DNA of 64,000 nt. Source: Sulfobacillus thermotolerans (GTDB lineage: Bacteria > Bacillota > Sulfobacillia > Sulfobacillales > Sulfobacillaceae). The stretch lies in the NCBI GenBank assembly GCA_002951815.1, contig CP019454.1, forward strand, positions 2,046,001 through 2,110,000, written 5' to 3'. Shown here piece after piece: positions 16,706-25,402 of the stretch. The position numbers were made by a program, and so were the translations under genes. The notes beneath the pieces were generated by a model. That model saw only the letters and a list, made by a program, of their open reading frames with translations, did no database searches and had not been told where the DNA came from. Position 1 is the stretch's first letter, and each line of letters starts with the position of its first letter.

Positions 16706-17335
16706 ATGCATAGAAAACTTGTCGGCATTCGTGAAGCGGCGGAATTTTTAGGTGTGACCCCATCGACGTTACGTCGATGGGAACACGAAGGAACGTTGTT
16801 GCCCGATGAACGCACAGCGGGTGGGTATCGGCGTTACGACTTGGCCCGGTTGCGACCTGACCAGTTTCACCGACGCAGCCCGCGTCGCAAAACCGTCGCC
16901 TATGCCCGCGTATCGAGCCACGACCAGAAAGACGATCTGGAGCGGCAAAAGCACGTGCTGGAGATCTATTGTGCCCGTCAAGGGTGGACCTTTGAGGTCG
17001 TGGCGGATCTCGGATCCGGGATGAATTATCACAAAAAGGGTCTCAAGCGCCTCTTAAATGACATCCTCGCCGACCGGGTCGGTCGGCTGGTTGTGACCCA
17101 TAAGGACCGTCTCGTGCGCTTTGGGGCGGAGCTCGTCTTTGCGATCTGCGAAGCCAAGCAGGTGGAGGTGGTGATTCTCAATCAAGGCGAGGACACGACC
17201 TTTGAGGAAGAGCTGGCTCAAGACGTCCTCGAAATAATCACCGTGTTTTCGGCTCGGCTCTACGGCAGCCGCTCCCGCAAGAACCAAAAATTGCTCGACG
17301 GCGTGAAACACGCCGTGGAGGAGGCGTCATCATGA
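16706..17335 (+). CDS. tnpA: IS607-family serine recombinase TnpA
   Basis: A 209-residue site-specific recombinase. Residues about 5-50 form a MerR-like helix-turn-helix (GIREAAEFLGVTPSTLRRWE, with TAGGYRRYDLARL). From about 63 comes a serine-resolvase domain with the nucleophile Ser70 in VAYARVSSHDQKDDLERQ and the downstream GRLVVTHKDRLVRFG. The C-terminus is the short SRKNQKLLDG type seen in IS607. The ATG at 16706 coincides with the predicted transcription start. It overlaps tnpB by 4 nt (ATGA). It mediates strand exchange at short dinucleotide cores. Confidence 0.93.
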   Translation: MHRKLVGIREAAEFLGVTPSTLRRWEHEGTLLPDERTAGGYRRYDLARLRPDQFHRRSPRRKTVAYARVSSHDQKDDLERQKHVLEIYCARQGWTFEVVADLGSGMNYHKKGLKRLLNDILADRVGRLVVTHKDRLVRFGAELVFAICEAKQVEVVILNQGEDTTFEEELAQDVLEIITVFSARLYGSRSRKNQKLLDGVKHAVEEASS

Positions 17336-18519
17336 TTCTGGCCCATAAGATTGCGCTCGACCCGAATAACGTTCAAGAGACGTATTTCCGCAAGGCCGCC
17401 GGGACGGCCCGTTTCGCGTACAATGGGGCCTTGGATCAGTGGCAACAACAGTTCGACGCATGGAAAGCCGATCCTACGTTGCCCAAGCCGACCGAAGCCG
17501 CTCTGCGGCGTCAACTCAATGCACTCAAGCGCGACGCCTTCCCCTGGATGCTGGAGGTTACCAAGAACGCCCCCCAGATGGCGATTATGCACTTGGGTCA
17601 AGCGTTCAAGAATTTCTTTGCGGGGATCGCCGAGTATCCCACGTTTAAGAAAAAGGGCCGACACGACAGCTTTACGCTCACCAACGACCCATTCACGGTC
17701 AAAGGGCAAAAAGTGCATATTCCCAAATTAGGCTGGGTGCGCATGCACGAACCGTTGCGATTTATCGGCACAGTGGTAGCAGGCACCGTGTCGCGGACCG
17801 CTGATCGCTGGTTTTTGAGCGTCACCGTCGAACTTCCCGATCCCCCCAGTGTCCGCCGCGAAAGCCAAGCGGTAGTCGGCGTGGATTTGGGCGTGTCGGC
17901 GTTGGCGACGCTCTCGACCGGAGAGAAGATCGTGGGACCGAAAGCCTATGCGGACGCCTTGGCACAGCTTCGTCGGTTATCGAAACAATTCAGTCGCCAG
18001 ATGGAAGTCGCCAAAGTCCGCGCCGGGCTTCAGCCCGGCCAGCCCACCCCGAAAGGGATGCCCATGCCCTTGTCCCAGAATATGCGAAAGACGCAGCGGC
18101 GCATGGCCCGACTCCATGCGCGGATTGCGAATATCCGGGCGGATGCGTTACACCAACTGACCACCGATCTTGTGCAGCGCTTCGATGTCATTGCCATCGA
18201 GGACCTGAACGTCGCCGGGATGCTCAAAAATCATCCTCTCGCCCGGGCGATTGCTGATATGGGCTTTGGGGAATTCCGTCGGCAACTCGCATACAAAGCG
18301 GCCCAATGCGGGAAAACGGTGGTCATCGTGAGCCGTTGGTATCCGAGCAGCAAAACGTGTTCCGCGTGTGGATACAAAATGCCGAAAATGCCGCTCGCTA
18401 TGCGGGAGTGGACGTGCCCAGAATGTCACACACACCACGACCGCGACATCAATGCGGCGATCAATTTGCGAAACGTGGCCGAGAGTTCGGTGAGGAGCTC
18501 CTCACCCGTGTCTGCCTGA
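17332..18519 (+). CDS. tnpB: TnpB RNA-guided endonuclease (IS607-associated)
   Basis: A 395-residue TnpB, close to the usual full length. The RuvC residues are all present: Asp185 (GVDLGVSALATL), Glu290 (VIAIEDLNVAGM) and Asp372 (HDRDINAAINL). The zinc finger is CSACGYK...CPECH (Cys343, 346, 362, 365). The N-terminal ALDPNNVQETYFRKAAGTA segment is the typical start. TnpB proteins cut DNA matching a guide taken from the sequence beside the element's right end and so favour its retention. Intact residues suggest it is active. It is coupled to tnpA by a 4-nt overlap. Confidence 0.93.
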   Translation: MILAHKIALDPNNVQETYFRKAAGTARFAYNGALDQWQQQFDAWKADPTLPKPTEAALRRQLNALKRDAFPWMLEVTKNAPQMAIMHLGQAFKNFFAGIAEYPTFKKKGRHDSFTLTNDPFTVKGQKVHIPKLGWVRMHEPLRFIGTVVAGTVSRTADRWFLSVTVELPDPPSVRRESQAVVGVDLGVSALATLSTGEKIVGPKAYADALAQLRRLSKQFSRQMEVAKVRAGLQPGQPTPKGMPMPLSQNMRKTQRRMARLHARIANIRADALHQLTTDLVQRFDVIAIEDLNVAGMLKNHPLARAIADMGFGEFRRQLAYKAAQCGKTVVIVSRWYPSSKTCSACGYKMPKMPLAMREWTCPECHTHHDRDINAAINLRNVAESSVRSSSPVSA

Positions 18520-18643
18520 CGGCAGACCTGCTCGGTGACAGCCTGTGGAGTGCCCGCCCGTGGACGACCGGCCAATGGCCCTAAGAAGCGGTGGCATGAT
18601 GACACAGGAAGGTGGCTCCGTTTGATCAATTGATTAACGATGA
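18486..18643 (+). ncRNA. Candidate omega RNA / right end of the element
   Basis: TnpB guide RNAs come from the 3' end of tnpB and the right end of the element. Here the last tnpB codons and the following 120 nt hold two strong hairpins, GGTGAGGAGCTCCTCACC (18490-18507) and GTCTGCCTGACGGCAGAC (18510-18527), then GC-rich sequence up to the glcDE junction. The guide would be the flanking glcDE sequence. The exact RNA ends cannot be read from sequence. Confidence 0.35.
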
Positions 18644-20970
18644 TCAGACTTGGATAAGTCCATCAGAACGGTAAAAGAGTCAGAATCGCGGATTTGGAGT
18701 AATAGGTCTTTTAATCGCGAACGGAGCAGTCCGCCTTCGTAGAAGGCGCCGTGTTTTGCAGCGTGTTCCGCAAGCAACAAACGTTCCTGGTCGATCGTGT
18801 CTTCATAATCCGCGACCGGTTCCCACGATACTTGTGTGCCGTACTGAAATGCCTGCCATTGCGCATACTCGACCTGATGCACGGTTAGAGCCACAAGCAC
18901 GAGTTCTACGTTTTTATTCCATCTGCGAAGAATCAGGCTGTGGGGACGGTCATACGCCGTAGAAATAGCAAGAGCCATGTCGAGCAACACGAGTGGAGAC
19001 AGGTTGTCGATGGTGCCCATATAAACGGGAGAATTGCCGCGCCTTGCACGTAATGTCATTTGCGTAATGACGCCCAGTTTACCCCATGACCCGATCATGA
19101 GTTTAGCCACATCATAGCCGGCCACATTTTTCATCGTATGGCTCCCAAATTGCATCAATCGTCCTCGACCATCGATCCATTGCATTTGCAAGACAACATC
19201 GCGCCATTCCCGGCCGTATCCGTGCCGCCAGTGTCGTGTGTTGGCGGCGATGAGGCCCCCTATCGTATCATGAGTGTGAAGGCTTAAGCCGTCGATGACC
19301 ATGCCGTAAGCAGCTAGCCTCTCAGCAATTTCGCAGGCCTCTATCCCCGCGTCGACTGTGATTGTAAAATTGTCTTGGTCTATGTCAAGTACATGGTTGA
19401 GATGTCGGGTGGTAATGGCGCGACTTGGAGTTTTGTACCCCATTTGTTGGAGGCGCAGATTATGTCCAGTGATAAGACACGATCCGGGCTCTTGAGAATC
19501 TAAAATGCGAGTCTGGATATCACGCCGCGCCAAATCCATGACCCGCTTAGGTTCAGTGAACTGGGTAGTTCGTTCCGTAGAGATGGCTTTGCCGGGATTC
19601 AGTACATTTTGGGGGTCCAACGCGTTCTTGATTTCCTCCATTAATCTTCTTTCGTGAGTCGTGAACATGAGAGGCATATAGGCGAGCTTTTCCTTACCAA
19701 TACCATGTTCTCCCGATATGGATCCGCCTAAGGCTACTGCGCGGGTGAGTAAATGCGAGACGGCCTCTTGAACTCGAGAAACTTCCTCCGCATCCTTTGG
19801 GTCATAGGCAATGTCGGGATGTAAATTCCCATCACCCGCGTGGGCCACAGTGAAAATTTTAACGTTGTAACGCTCACTAATGCGTAAGACGTGTTCCATC
19901 ATCTTCCCAAGTTCGGGACGAGGCACCACAATATCTTGAACCCACACTCTTGGAGCTAGCCGAGCAGCGGCACCATATTGCGCTCTGCGACCCTCCCACA
20001 GGGTCTGACAAGATGCCCTATCGGTTGCGATCTTAATAAGATTGGCTCCGTGCTCTGTTAAAAGGACTGAAAGCCCTTGAGCCAATTCTGCTAACTCAGA
20101 ATCATGTCCTTCGATTTCAATGAGAAGAATGGCTGCGGCATCTGGTGGATATTGCGCGTGAGTATACGCCATGACGATATCCATGGACGGGCGGTCCATG
20201 AGCTCCAGGGCAACGACCGGTACGTCACGCGCAATGAGCGCGGTCGCGGATGCCGTGGCTTGCGTGATGCTTTCGAAAGCTGCTAGGAAAGTTGCCGCGG
20301 CAGGGGCTTGCGGAAGAAGAGACACCGTTATCGATTCGGCAATGGCTAATGTTCCTTCAGATCCGACAAGAAGCCCGGTGATATCAAGTACGGAGCGGTA
20401 ATCAGCGGTCGGCGGGGTATCCAACGTGGAACCATCGGCCATCAGAACGTGGGCACACAAAACATGATGGGTTGTCACCCCATAGCGAATGCTGTGGATT
20501 CCTCCTGCATTTTGAGCAAAGTTGCCGCCCAGTGTTGACACATGGTAGCTCCCCGGATCGGGTGCATAAAATAAGCCAAGGGGTTGTAAGACGGCTTCAA
20601 GGCTTTTTGTCAGAACACCGGGCTCAGCACTTAGCACGAGGTCCTCTTTGCTGAACGGTTCGACATCCCGCAATAGGGCGGTAGAAATTATGACGCCTGT
20701 CTTCACAATCACGGTGGCACCACAAAGGTTTGTCCCGGACCCTCGTATAATAAAGGGAATGGCATGCGAGATACACTGCATCATACAGGCATGGAATTCC
20801 GCACGTGTTTGGGGCAGGAGCACGAGGCTCGGCAAAGGTCCTCGTGCGCTGCCATCGTATTGGTAGGGGGTTAAGCGGGCGCGGTCGGCAATAATGCGCG
20901 CTGCTGGCAATATCCGGCAAAATAGGGTTGATAGGTCTGTCGGAGGTATGACGGAGTCTTTAAATGTCAT
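18634..20970 (-). CDS. GlcD-GlcE fusion, FAD-linked 2-hydroxyacid (glycolate-type) oxidase, 3'-truncated
   Basis: A 778-residue remaining protein. Residues about 1-460 are a GlcD-like oxidase: FAD-binding PCMH domain with IIRGSGTNLCGATV, DPGSYHVSTLGGNFAQNAGG and LLVGSEGTLAI, then the C-terminal domain with AHAGDGNLHPDI, SGEHGIG and ALDPQNVLNPGK. From about 480 a second, GlcE-like FAD domain begins (DGLSLHTHDTIGGLIAANTRHWRHGYG, shortened here; HTMKNVAGYDVAKLMIGSWG). The frame ends early (DLSKSDHR then TAA) at the IS607-type element, and about 65 codons of its expected C-terminus lie at 16459-16659. GlcF is absent. The start overlaps the aconitase-X small subunit by 11 nt. Activity of the cut protein is doubtful for the GlcE half. 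Confidence 0.85.
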   Translation of the reverse strand: MTFKDSVIPPTDLSTLFCRILPAARIIADRARLTPYQYDGSARGPLPSLVLLPQTRAEFHACMMQCISHAIPFIIRGSGTNLCGATVIVKTGVIISTALLRDVEPFSKEDLVLSAEPGVLTKSLEAVLQPLGLFYAPDPGSYHVSTLGGNFAQNAGGIHSIRYGVTTHHVLCAHVLMADGSTLDTPPTADYRSVLDITGLLVGSEGTLAIAESITVSLLPQAPAAATFLAAFESITQATASATALIARDVPVVALELMDRPSMDIVMAYTHAQYPPDAAAILLIEIEGHDSELAELAQGLSVLLTEHGANLIKIATDRASCQTLWEGRRAQYGAAARLAPRVWVQDIVVPRPELGKMMEHVLRISERYNVKIFTVAHAGDGNLHPDIAYDPKDAEEVSRVQEAVSHLLTRAVALGGSISGEHGIGKEKLAYMPLMFTTHERRLMEEIKNALDPQNVLNPGKAISTERTTQFTEPKRVMDLARRDIQTRILDSQEPGSCLITGHNLRLQQMGYKTPSRAITTRHLNHVLDIDQDNFTITVDAGIEACEIAERLAAYGMVIDGLSLHTHDTIGGLIAANTRHWRHGYGREWRDVVLQMQWIDGRGRLMQFGSHTMKNVAGYDVAKLMIGSWGKLGVITQMTLRARRGNSPVYMGTIDNLSPLVLLDMALAISTAYDRPHSLILRRWNKNVELVLVALTVHQVEYAQWQAFQYGTQVSWEPVADYEDTIDQERLLLAEHAAKHGAFYEGGLLRSRLKDLLLQIRDSDSFTVLMDLSKSDHR

Positions 20971-21385
20971 AGCGAATTCGGCCCTGGTTAGCCTCTACTT
21001 TGAGGGGCATGCCGGCGTGGACATCCTGGTAAAAAGCTGCGTCAACACGGTCCACAAGGGGTATTTCCAAAATAATACAGCTGGCCACCAAAACGGTGTC
21101 GGGGTTCTCGATTACTAGTGCCGCCGGTGCATTGTGATGTAGGGCTAATTGGTAGAGCCCATCGGTTTGCACTACGGAACTGCCCTTTCCTCCCGGAAAA
21201 ACTAGCACTTTGTTGGCCACGCTTAGGCCATAAAGAGCGTGGCCTTCTTCGATGACTTGGCCGGTACTGGGATCGCATAGGTAGAAACAGATGTCATCGG
21301 CCGAAACGAGTGCCGGACCTTCGGCTTCGCCCGGAGCAATTGTATGGCATGCTCGTGAGACGTTATAGTTCGGGGCTGAATTCAT
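20960..21385 (-). CDS. Aconitase X swivel domain / small subunit (DUF126)
   Basis: A 141-residue protein with the DUF126 signature: GEAEGPALVSADDICFYLCD, GHALYGLSVANKVLVFPGGKGSS and HHNAPAALVIENPDTVLVASC. It is the small swivelling subunit of aconitase X enzymes, which act as dehydratases (for example on cis-3-hydroxyproline or mevalonate 5-phosphate). The large catalytic subunit should be just upstream, but only its last part remains there, so this subunit has no intact partner in the window. Its ATG overlaps the upstream stop by 4 nt, and its end overlaps glcDE by 11 nt, marking one operon. Confidence 0.85.
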   Translation of the reverse strand: MNSAPNYNVSRACHTIAPGEAEGPALVSADDICFYLCDPSTGQVIEEGHALYGLSVANKVLVFPGGKGSSVVQTDGLYQLALHHNAPAALVIENPDTVLVASCIILEIPLVDRVDAAFYQDVHAGMPLKVEANQGRIRYDI

Positions 21386-21618
21386 TCTCCTATTGCTCCC
21401 TTCAGTGATGCCTCAATGCAAGCTTCAATGCTGCCTAAAGAAAAGCCAAGAGAACGTCTAGTCGTATAGTAGGCACATTTCAGGGAATCTGTTGCTCCAA
21501 TTTTGCCTGCTAAGTGATTCCAGATGGGTTGGTCGACGCATATGCCTCGGCCGGCACCGGTTACGATGGCGATTTTGTCTTTCCAGATTGCACGGTGGTG
21601 CAGAAAGTCTCGGCTCAT
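21382..21618 (-). pseudogene. Chimera of an SDR N-terminus and the aconitase X large-subunit C-terminus
   Basis: This 78-residue frame joins two unrelated pieces. Residues 1-26 (IWKDKIAIVTGAGRGI) are the NAD(P)-binding start of a short-chain dehydrogenase, cut just where the next Gly of GxxxGxG should come. From there it reads VDQPIWNHLAGKIGATDSLK, then CAYYTTRR and IEACIEASLKG, which matches the C-terminal end of the DUF521 aconitase X catalytic subunit. A deletion of about 1.5-2 kb would explain it. The ribosome site AAGGAGG and the ATG at 21618 are those of the lost SDR gene; the 4-nt overlap with DUF126 is that of the lost acnX gene. Confidence 0.75.
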
Positions 21619-21650
21619 TATCGTCCTCCTTATCAATGAGGATAGACCCG

Positions 21651-23033
21651 TTAGTCCGTGGCAGTGGCTTCGGGGATGGATTGATGGGAGTCTTTTCGCT
21701 GTATGGGGCGCATCAACGCATAATACAAGACAGAGGCAACGATCAGACCCACGATCCAGGAAATGTCGGCCCCTCCTAACAATTTGGCCAAAGGCCCTTC
21801 ATAGAGCGTCGTGTTGATGAATGGGACTTCTATAGCGATTGTTACAAAGAAGGTGATTAGGGTTCTGAAATTGAATAGAGGGTATTGTCCTCCGACATGA
21901 AGGATGGAGGGCACGTCGTAGTGGCCATGACGGACAAAATAAAAGTCAGTCAAATTGATAGCGGTCCACGGCACGAGGAAATACAAAATGATTAAGAGAA
22001 AGTTCCCGTAGTTATTAAGAAAGTTACCTTGACCCCAAATGGCTAAAGAGGTGCCAAGGACCGCTGCGGCTAAGACGATAGTGATGCGTGATGACACGTG
22101 GAAATTCCAGGGCTTAATGGCGTTGAGAGTAGTTGTAGTTGACATAAAAACACCATAAAGATTCAAGACATTGGCTCCTATAATGCCCAGAATAATCACG
22201 GGGAACACAATGTTGGAGAGTGATCCCCCAATATGGTTAGCCACAAACGACACGGAATTGGCATTGAATGCTTTAGCCGCGAAACTTATGGCTATAGCAC
22301 CAAGGGACATCATCCAAACTGTTCCAATGACGGAACCGAAATATGTGTACAAAAAAGATTGTCGGATTGATGTCGTCGTGGGTAAATAGCGCGAGTAATC
22401 GGCTACATAAGGCGCATAAGTAATTTGCCATGTGGCTGAGATGGATATGGCGAGTAAGAACGTGCTCCATGTGAAATGACCACTGGGCGTGTAGTGGTGG
22501 GGCAGCATGTTTAATAGTTTGACGGTGAGAATCACGAAGACAATGGCAAAGAGATATCCGGCCCACCGCTCATAGTGGTGAATCAAGTCGTAACCTACTA
22601 TCGCGAGCAGGGCATTAATCGCACTGACAAGGATAATGGCCACGTCGATCGGCATCCCGAGCCAGCCCGCAAGAGCCTGTCCCCCAAGCACTGCGCTCGT
22701 AGCAAAGTATCCTAAGTACATCATAAGCACCAAAAGAAGAGGAAGGATCGCACCATAAAACCCGAACTGGGCACGGCTTTGAATCATCTGCGGGATTCCT
22801 AATTTGGGACCTTGTGCGGAGTGATACGCCATGAAGATGGCGCCCAGCGCGTTGCCTATTACAATAGCTAGCAATGTCCCGGTTAAATTGAGGCCTAGAA
22901 CGATACCCAATGCGCCTGTGACGATGGTCGTTATCTGCATGTTTGATGTAAACCATATAAAGAACAGATTGCTAACCTTGCCATGACGTTCGGATTCCGG
23001 AATGTAGTCAATCGACCGAACTTCTACTTTCAT
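21651..23033 (-). CDS. NCS1 family permease (nucleobase/cytosine/hydantoin type)
   Basis: A 460-residue transporter with about 12 predicted helices and the NCS1 features: FIWFTSNMQITTIVTGALGI in helix 1, GPKLGIPQMIQSRAQFGFYG between helices 2 and 3, and ISISATWQITYAPYVADYSRYLP in helix 6, followed by the F/YFG. NCS1 proteins take up cytosine, purines, allantoin, hydantoins or thiamin-like compounds by cation symport. It is the first gene of the minus-strand operon with the SDR/AcnX remnant, DUF126 and GlcDE, and is divergent from the RpiR-led operon. Its substrate could serve either operon. Confidence 0.88.
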   Translation of the reverse strand: MKVEVRSIDYIPESERHGKVSNLFFIWFTSNMQITTIVTGALGIVLGLNLTGTLLAIVIGNALGAIFMAYHSAQGPKLGIPQMIQSRAQFGFYGAILPLLLVLMMYLGYFATSAVLGGQALAGWLGMPIDVAIILVSAINALLAIVGYDLIHHYERWAGYLFAIVFVILTVKLLNMLPHHYTPSGHFTWSTFLLAISISATWQITYAPYVADYSRYLPTTTSIRQSFLYTYFGSVIGTVWMMSLGAIAISFAAKAFNANSVSFVANHIGGSLSNIVFPVIILGIIGANVLNLYGVFMSTTTTLNAIKPWNFHVSSRITIVLAAAVLGTSLAIWGQGNFLNNYGNFLLIILYFLVPWTAINLTDFYFVRHGHYDVPSILHVGGQYPLFNFRTLITFFVTIAIEVPFINTTLYEGPLAKLLGGADISWIVGLIVASVLYYALMRPIQRKDSHQSIPEATATD

Positions 23034-23299
23034 AGGCTCACTCCTTTTGGAATTTGCTGTACCATAAATACTGGTGTGTGAAAGAGTTCAATCACGATAA
23101 GATAAATGTGTAAATGGTTATATACAAAATGTTACTATGTGGTTGCTAAAACACAAGAGTATTTCGACGTTTTAGGGAAAAGTCACAAGATGTTTTCTCG
23201 AATATCCTGATTTATATGCTAAAATATAGATGGTTAGAGTCAATCGTAGAAAATAGGAAGGTGAATGATATAATTCGTCAGATAGATAAGAACGTAACA

Positions 23300-24142
23300 A
23301 TGGAGTCATTCACAGAACTGATTCATCACGTTTCTGACGACTCTGCCACGAATCAACAAATTGCTGAGTATCTGTCCACACATTTGCGCGATGTTTCATT
23401 CATGAGCTCGGCGGATTTAGCGAAACAGACAGGGGTAAGTCAGGCGTCTATTACGCGCTTCTGTACAGCTATGGGATTTGCGGGGTATGGCGACTTCGTG
23501 CGCACTTTGCAGAATGTGGTCCGAGAGGAGTGGAAAGCACCGGAACGAACGGTGTACCTGCGTCCCAGTCTTCCCGAAGGTGCTGATCCCTTGTTACTGC
23601 AAGAGATTGCCAACTTAGAGCAGTTGCCGGAAATTCTGGAGAGCGAAGCGGTGGCCCAGCTTGTTGATCTTGTGGCCAAGGCAGAGCGGGTCGTGCTGGC
23701 GGGAGCGCGTATTTCTAGCACTCTTATTCCTTATGCCGCCTATTGCTTGGGAAAAGTTAGAAACGGCATTGAGGTAGCGACGCCGGGCTCAGTGGCATGG
23801 GATAATTTTTCGCCAACACCCGAGACTTTGATTATTGGGTGGGTGTTTCCGCGCTATCCCCGCGTATTGTTGGAGTGGTTGGAGGAGGCGAGAAAGGGTG
23901 GCGTACGGGTGGCGGCGATTACCGACCGTTGGATGTCGCCAGCCATGGCCTGGGCTGATCCGGCGCTCGTCGTGCCGGTCTCCAATGCTTCGCTCTTCGA
24001 TTCTTACGTGGCCCCTATGTTCTTGGTGAATTACCTGACTCGGCAAGTTGCACAGCGGATTCCAGTGGTGCGTGAGCGCTTGGAGCAGCTTGAGGAGCGC
24101 GATCAGCGTTTAGGGGTGTACTGGACGCGCCCGCATCATTGA
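23300..24142 (+). CDS. RpiR/MurR family transcriptional regulator
   Basis: A 280-residue regulator. The N-terminal helix-turn-helix (SSADLAKQTGVSQASITRFC) is of the RpiR type, and the rest is a SIS-like sugar-phosphate-binding fold (AERVVLAGARISSTLIPYAA, GGVRVAAITDRWMSP). I chose the ATG at 23300 because the protein then begins like its family; the frame is open back to 23216 but that part is AT-rich and unlike a regulator. It is divergent from the NCS1 operon across an AT-rich 266-bp spacer and is followed after 18 nt by the M20 gene, so it probably controls one or both operons. Confidence 0.85.
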   Translation: MESFTELIHHVSDDSATNQQIAEYLSTHLRDVSFMSSADLAKQTGVSQASITRFCTAMGFAGYGDFVRTLQNVVREEWKAPERTVYLRPSLPEGADPLLLQEIANLEQLPEILESEAVAQLVDLVAKAERVVLAGARISSTLIPYAAYCLGKVRNGIEVATPGSVAWDNFSPTPETLIIGWVFPRYPRVLLEWLEEARKGGVRVAAITDRWMSPAMAWADPALVVPVSNASLFDSYVAPMFLVNYLTRQVAQRIPVVRERLEQLEERDQRLGVYWTRPHH

Positions 24143-24160
24143 GCACAAGGAGATGGATGG

Positions 24161-25402
24161 ATGTCCGAGATTTCTTCACAGCGCTTGTTATCGCGTATAG
24201 AGCAATTGCGCGTGATTGGCGAAGATCCTCAAGGCGGTATTACCCGCCCGTTTGGCAGCACGGCGGAGATTGATGCGCGCCAGTGGTTTGTGTCAGAAGC
24301 TCAGCAGGCAGGGCTTAGCCTGCACGTTGATGCGGCGGGCAATATATGGGCGCGTTACCCCGGCAAGCGCCCTGGGGTGTTGGCCGTGGGATCACATTTG
24401 GATACGGTGCCTCACGGGGGTGCCTATGACGGGGCGCTTGGGGTACTGATGGCGCTTGAAGCGATTCAGAGCTTAAAGGAGTCCGGATATGCCCCCGAAC
24501 ATACGTTGGCCGTTTTAGTGTTTACCGGCGAAGAACCCAACGCGTTTCGGTTGTCTACCTTGGGGAGCCGCCTTTTAACGGGGGTTTTGTCATGGGAAGA
24601 TATTGTCTCGGTCACGGATGATGAGGGTCGGCCTGTCATGAAGGCCCTTGAGGACGCAGGGGCCAGTCCTGATGCTTACGATTTGTCACTGGACGATGTC
24701 CGGGGCTTTGTAGAACCGCATATCGAACAAGGGCCACGCCTGCAAGACAGCGGGGAAGTTCTGGGCGTAGTCTCCACGATTACGGGGATTATCCGGCACG
24801 CCGTGACGTTAGTGGGCGAGCAAAATCATGCCGGGACGACACCTTGGGCGCTCAGACGCGACAGCGTGCAAGCGTTTGCGCAGGTTATGATGATTTTTCA
24901 GCAGTGGTTGGCCCGCTATGCGGGCCGAGTCACGGGCACCGTGGGATTTGTGGACGTTTATCCAAACGCGGTGAATATTGTGCCCTCTCGGGTCGAATTT
25001 ATCGTGGAATGGCGATCGCCCGACCTGGACCTTTTGCAACAGGTCGCTCAAGGGTATTGGGAGGCGGTAGAAGCATGGAGCCGCACCCACCAAATTACGG
25101 CGAGTCGTCATGTGATATTGAACCAGCCGCCTAGTCCCATGGATCAAAGCGTGCAAACCTTATTGGCTGAAACCATTGCCCACCATGGGATGGCGGCCCC
25201 GGTTATGGCGAGCTGGGCCGGCCATGACGCGGCGCATATGGCCCGCCGTGTGCCAACGGGGATGCTCTTTATCCGCAACAATGGGAAAAGCCACTGTCCT
25301 GATGAAGATTGTGCACAGGATGATATTCTCGCGGCCCAGCAGGTGCTCACCGACTTTCTCGTGCAGTGGGATGAAACGCTGGCTAAGGAGGGAATCCGGT
25401 GA
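24161..25402 (+). CDS. M20 family N-carbamoyl-L-amino-acid hydrolase / allantoate amidohydrolase-like enzyme
   Basis: A 413-residue zinc amidohydrolase of the HyuC/AllC group. Visible family motifs are GSHLDTVPHGGAYDGALGV (first metal ligands), EEPNAFRLSTLGSRLLTG, EPHIEQGPRLQDSG, QNHAGTTPWALR and GHDAAHMARRVPTGMLF followed by SHCPDE. Family members remove N-carbamoyl or ureido groups from amino acids. AAGGAGATGG precedes the ATG. The stop overlaps the next start. In a histidine-type pathway the last step would be hydrolysis of an N-formyl or N-carbamoyl glutamate; this enzyme could do that in place of HutG, which is inference. Confidence 0.88.
   Translation: MSEISSQRLLSRIEQLRVIGEDPQGGITRPFGSTAEIDARQWFVSEAQQAGLSLHVDAAGNIWARYPGKRPGVLAVGSHLDTVPHGGAYDGALGVLMALEAIQSLKESGYAPEHTLAVLVFTGEEPNAFRLSTLGSRLLTGVLSWEDIVSVTDDEGRPVMKALEDAGASPDAYDLSLDDVRGFVEPHIEQGPRLQDSGEVLGVVSTITGIIRHAVTLVGEQNHAGTTPWALRRDSVQAFAQVMMIFQQWLARYAGRVTGTVGFVDVYPNAVNIVPSRVEFIVEWRSPDLDLLQQVAQGYWEAVEAWSRTHQITASRHVILNQPPSPMDQSVQTLLAETIAHHGMAAPVMASWAGHDAAHMARRVPTGMLFIRNNGKSHCPDEDCAQDDILAAQQVLTDFLVQWDETLAKEGIR

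Larger units (their letters stand above)
16660..18643 (+). mobile_element. IS607-family insertion element (tnpA + tnpB)
   Basis: An element of about 2 kb carrying a MerR-like serine recombinase and TnpB. The ends are estimated from the interrupted glcDE gene. Cutting between about 16660 and 18643 rejoins that gene in frame if a shared TG (plus strand) is the crossover dinucleotide, but other junctions near 16650-16680 and 18620-18645 are possible. IS607 elements do not make target duplications, and I see none beyond a possible TTAAC-like coincidence on both sides. Confidence 0.75.
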
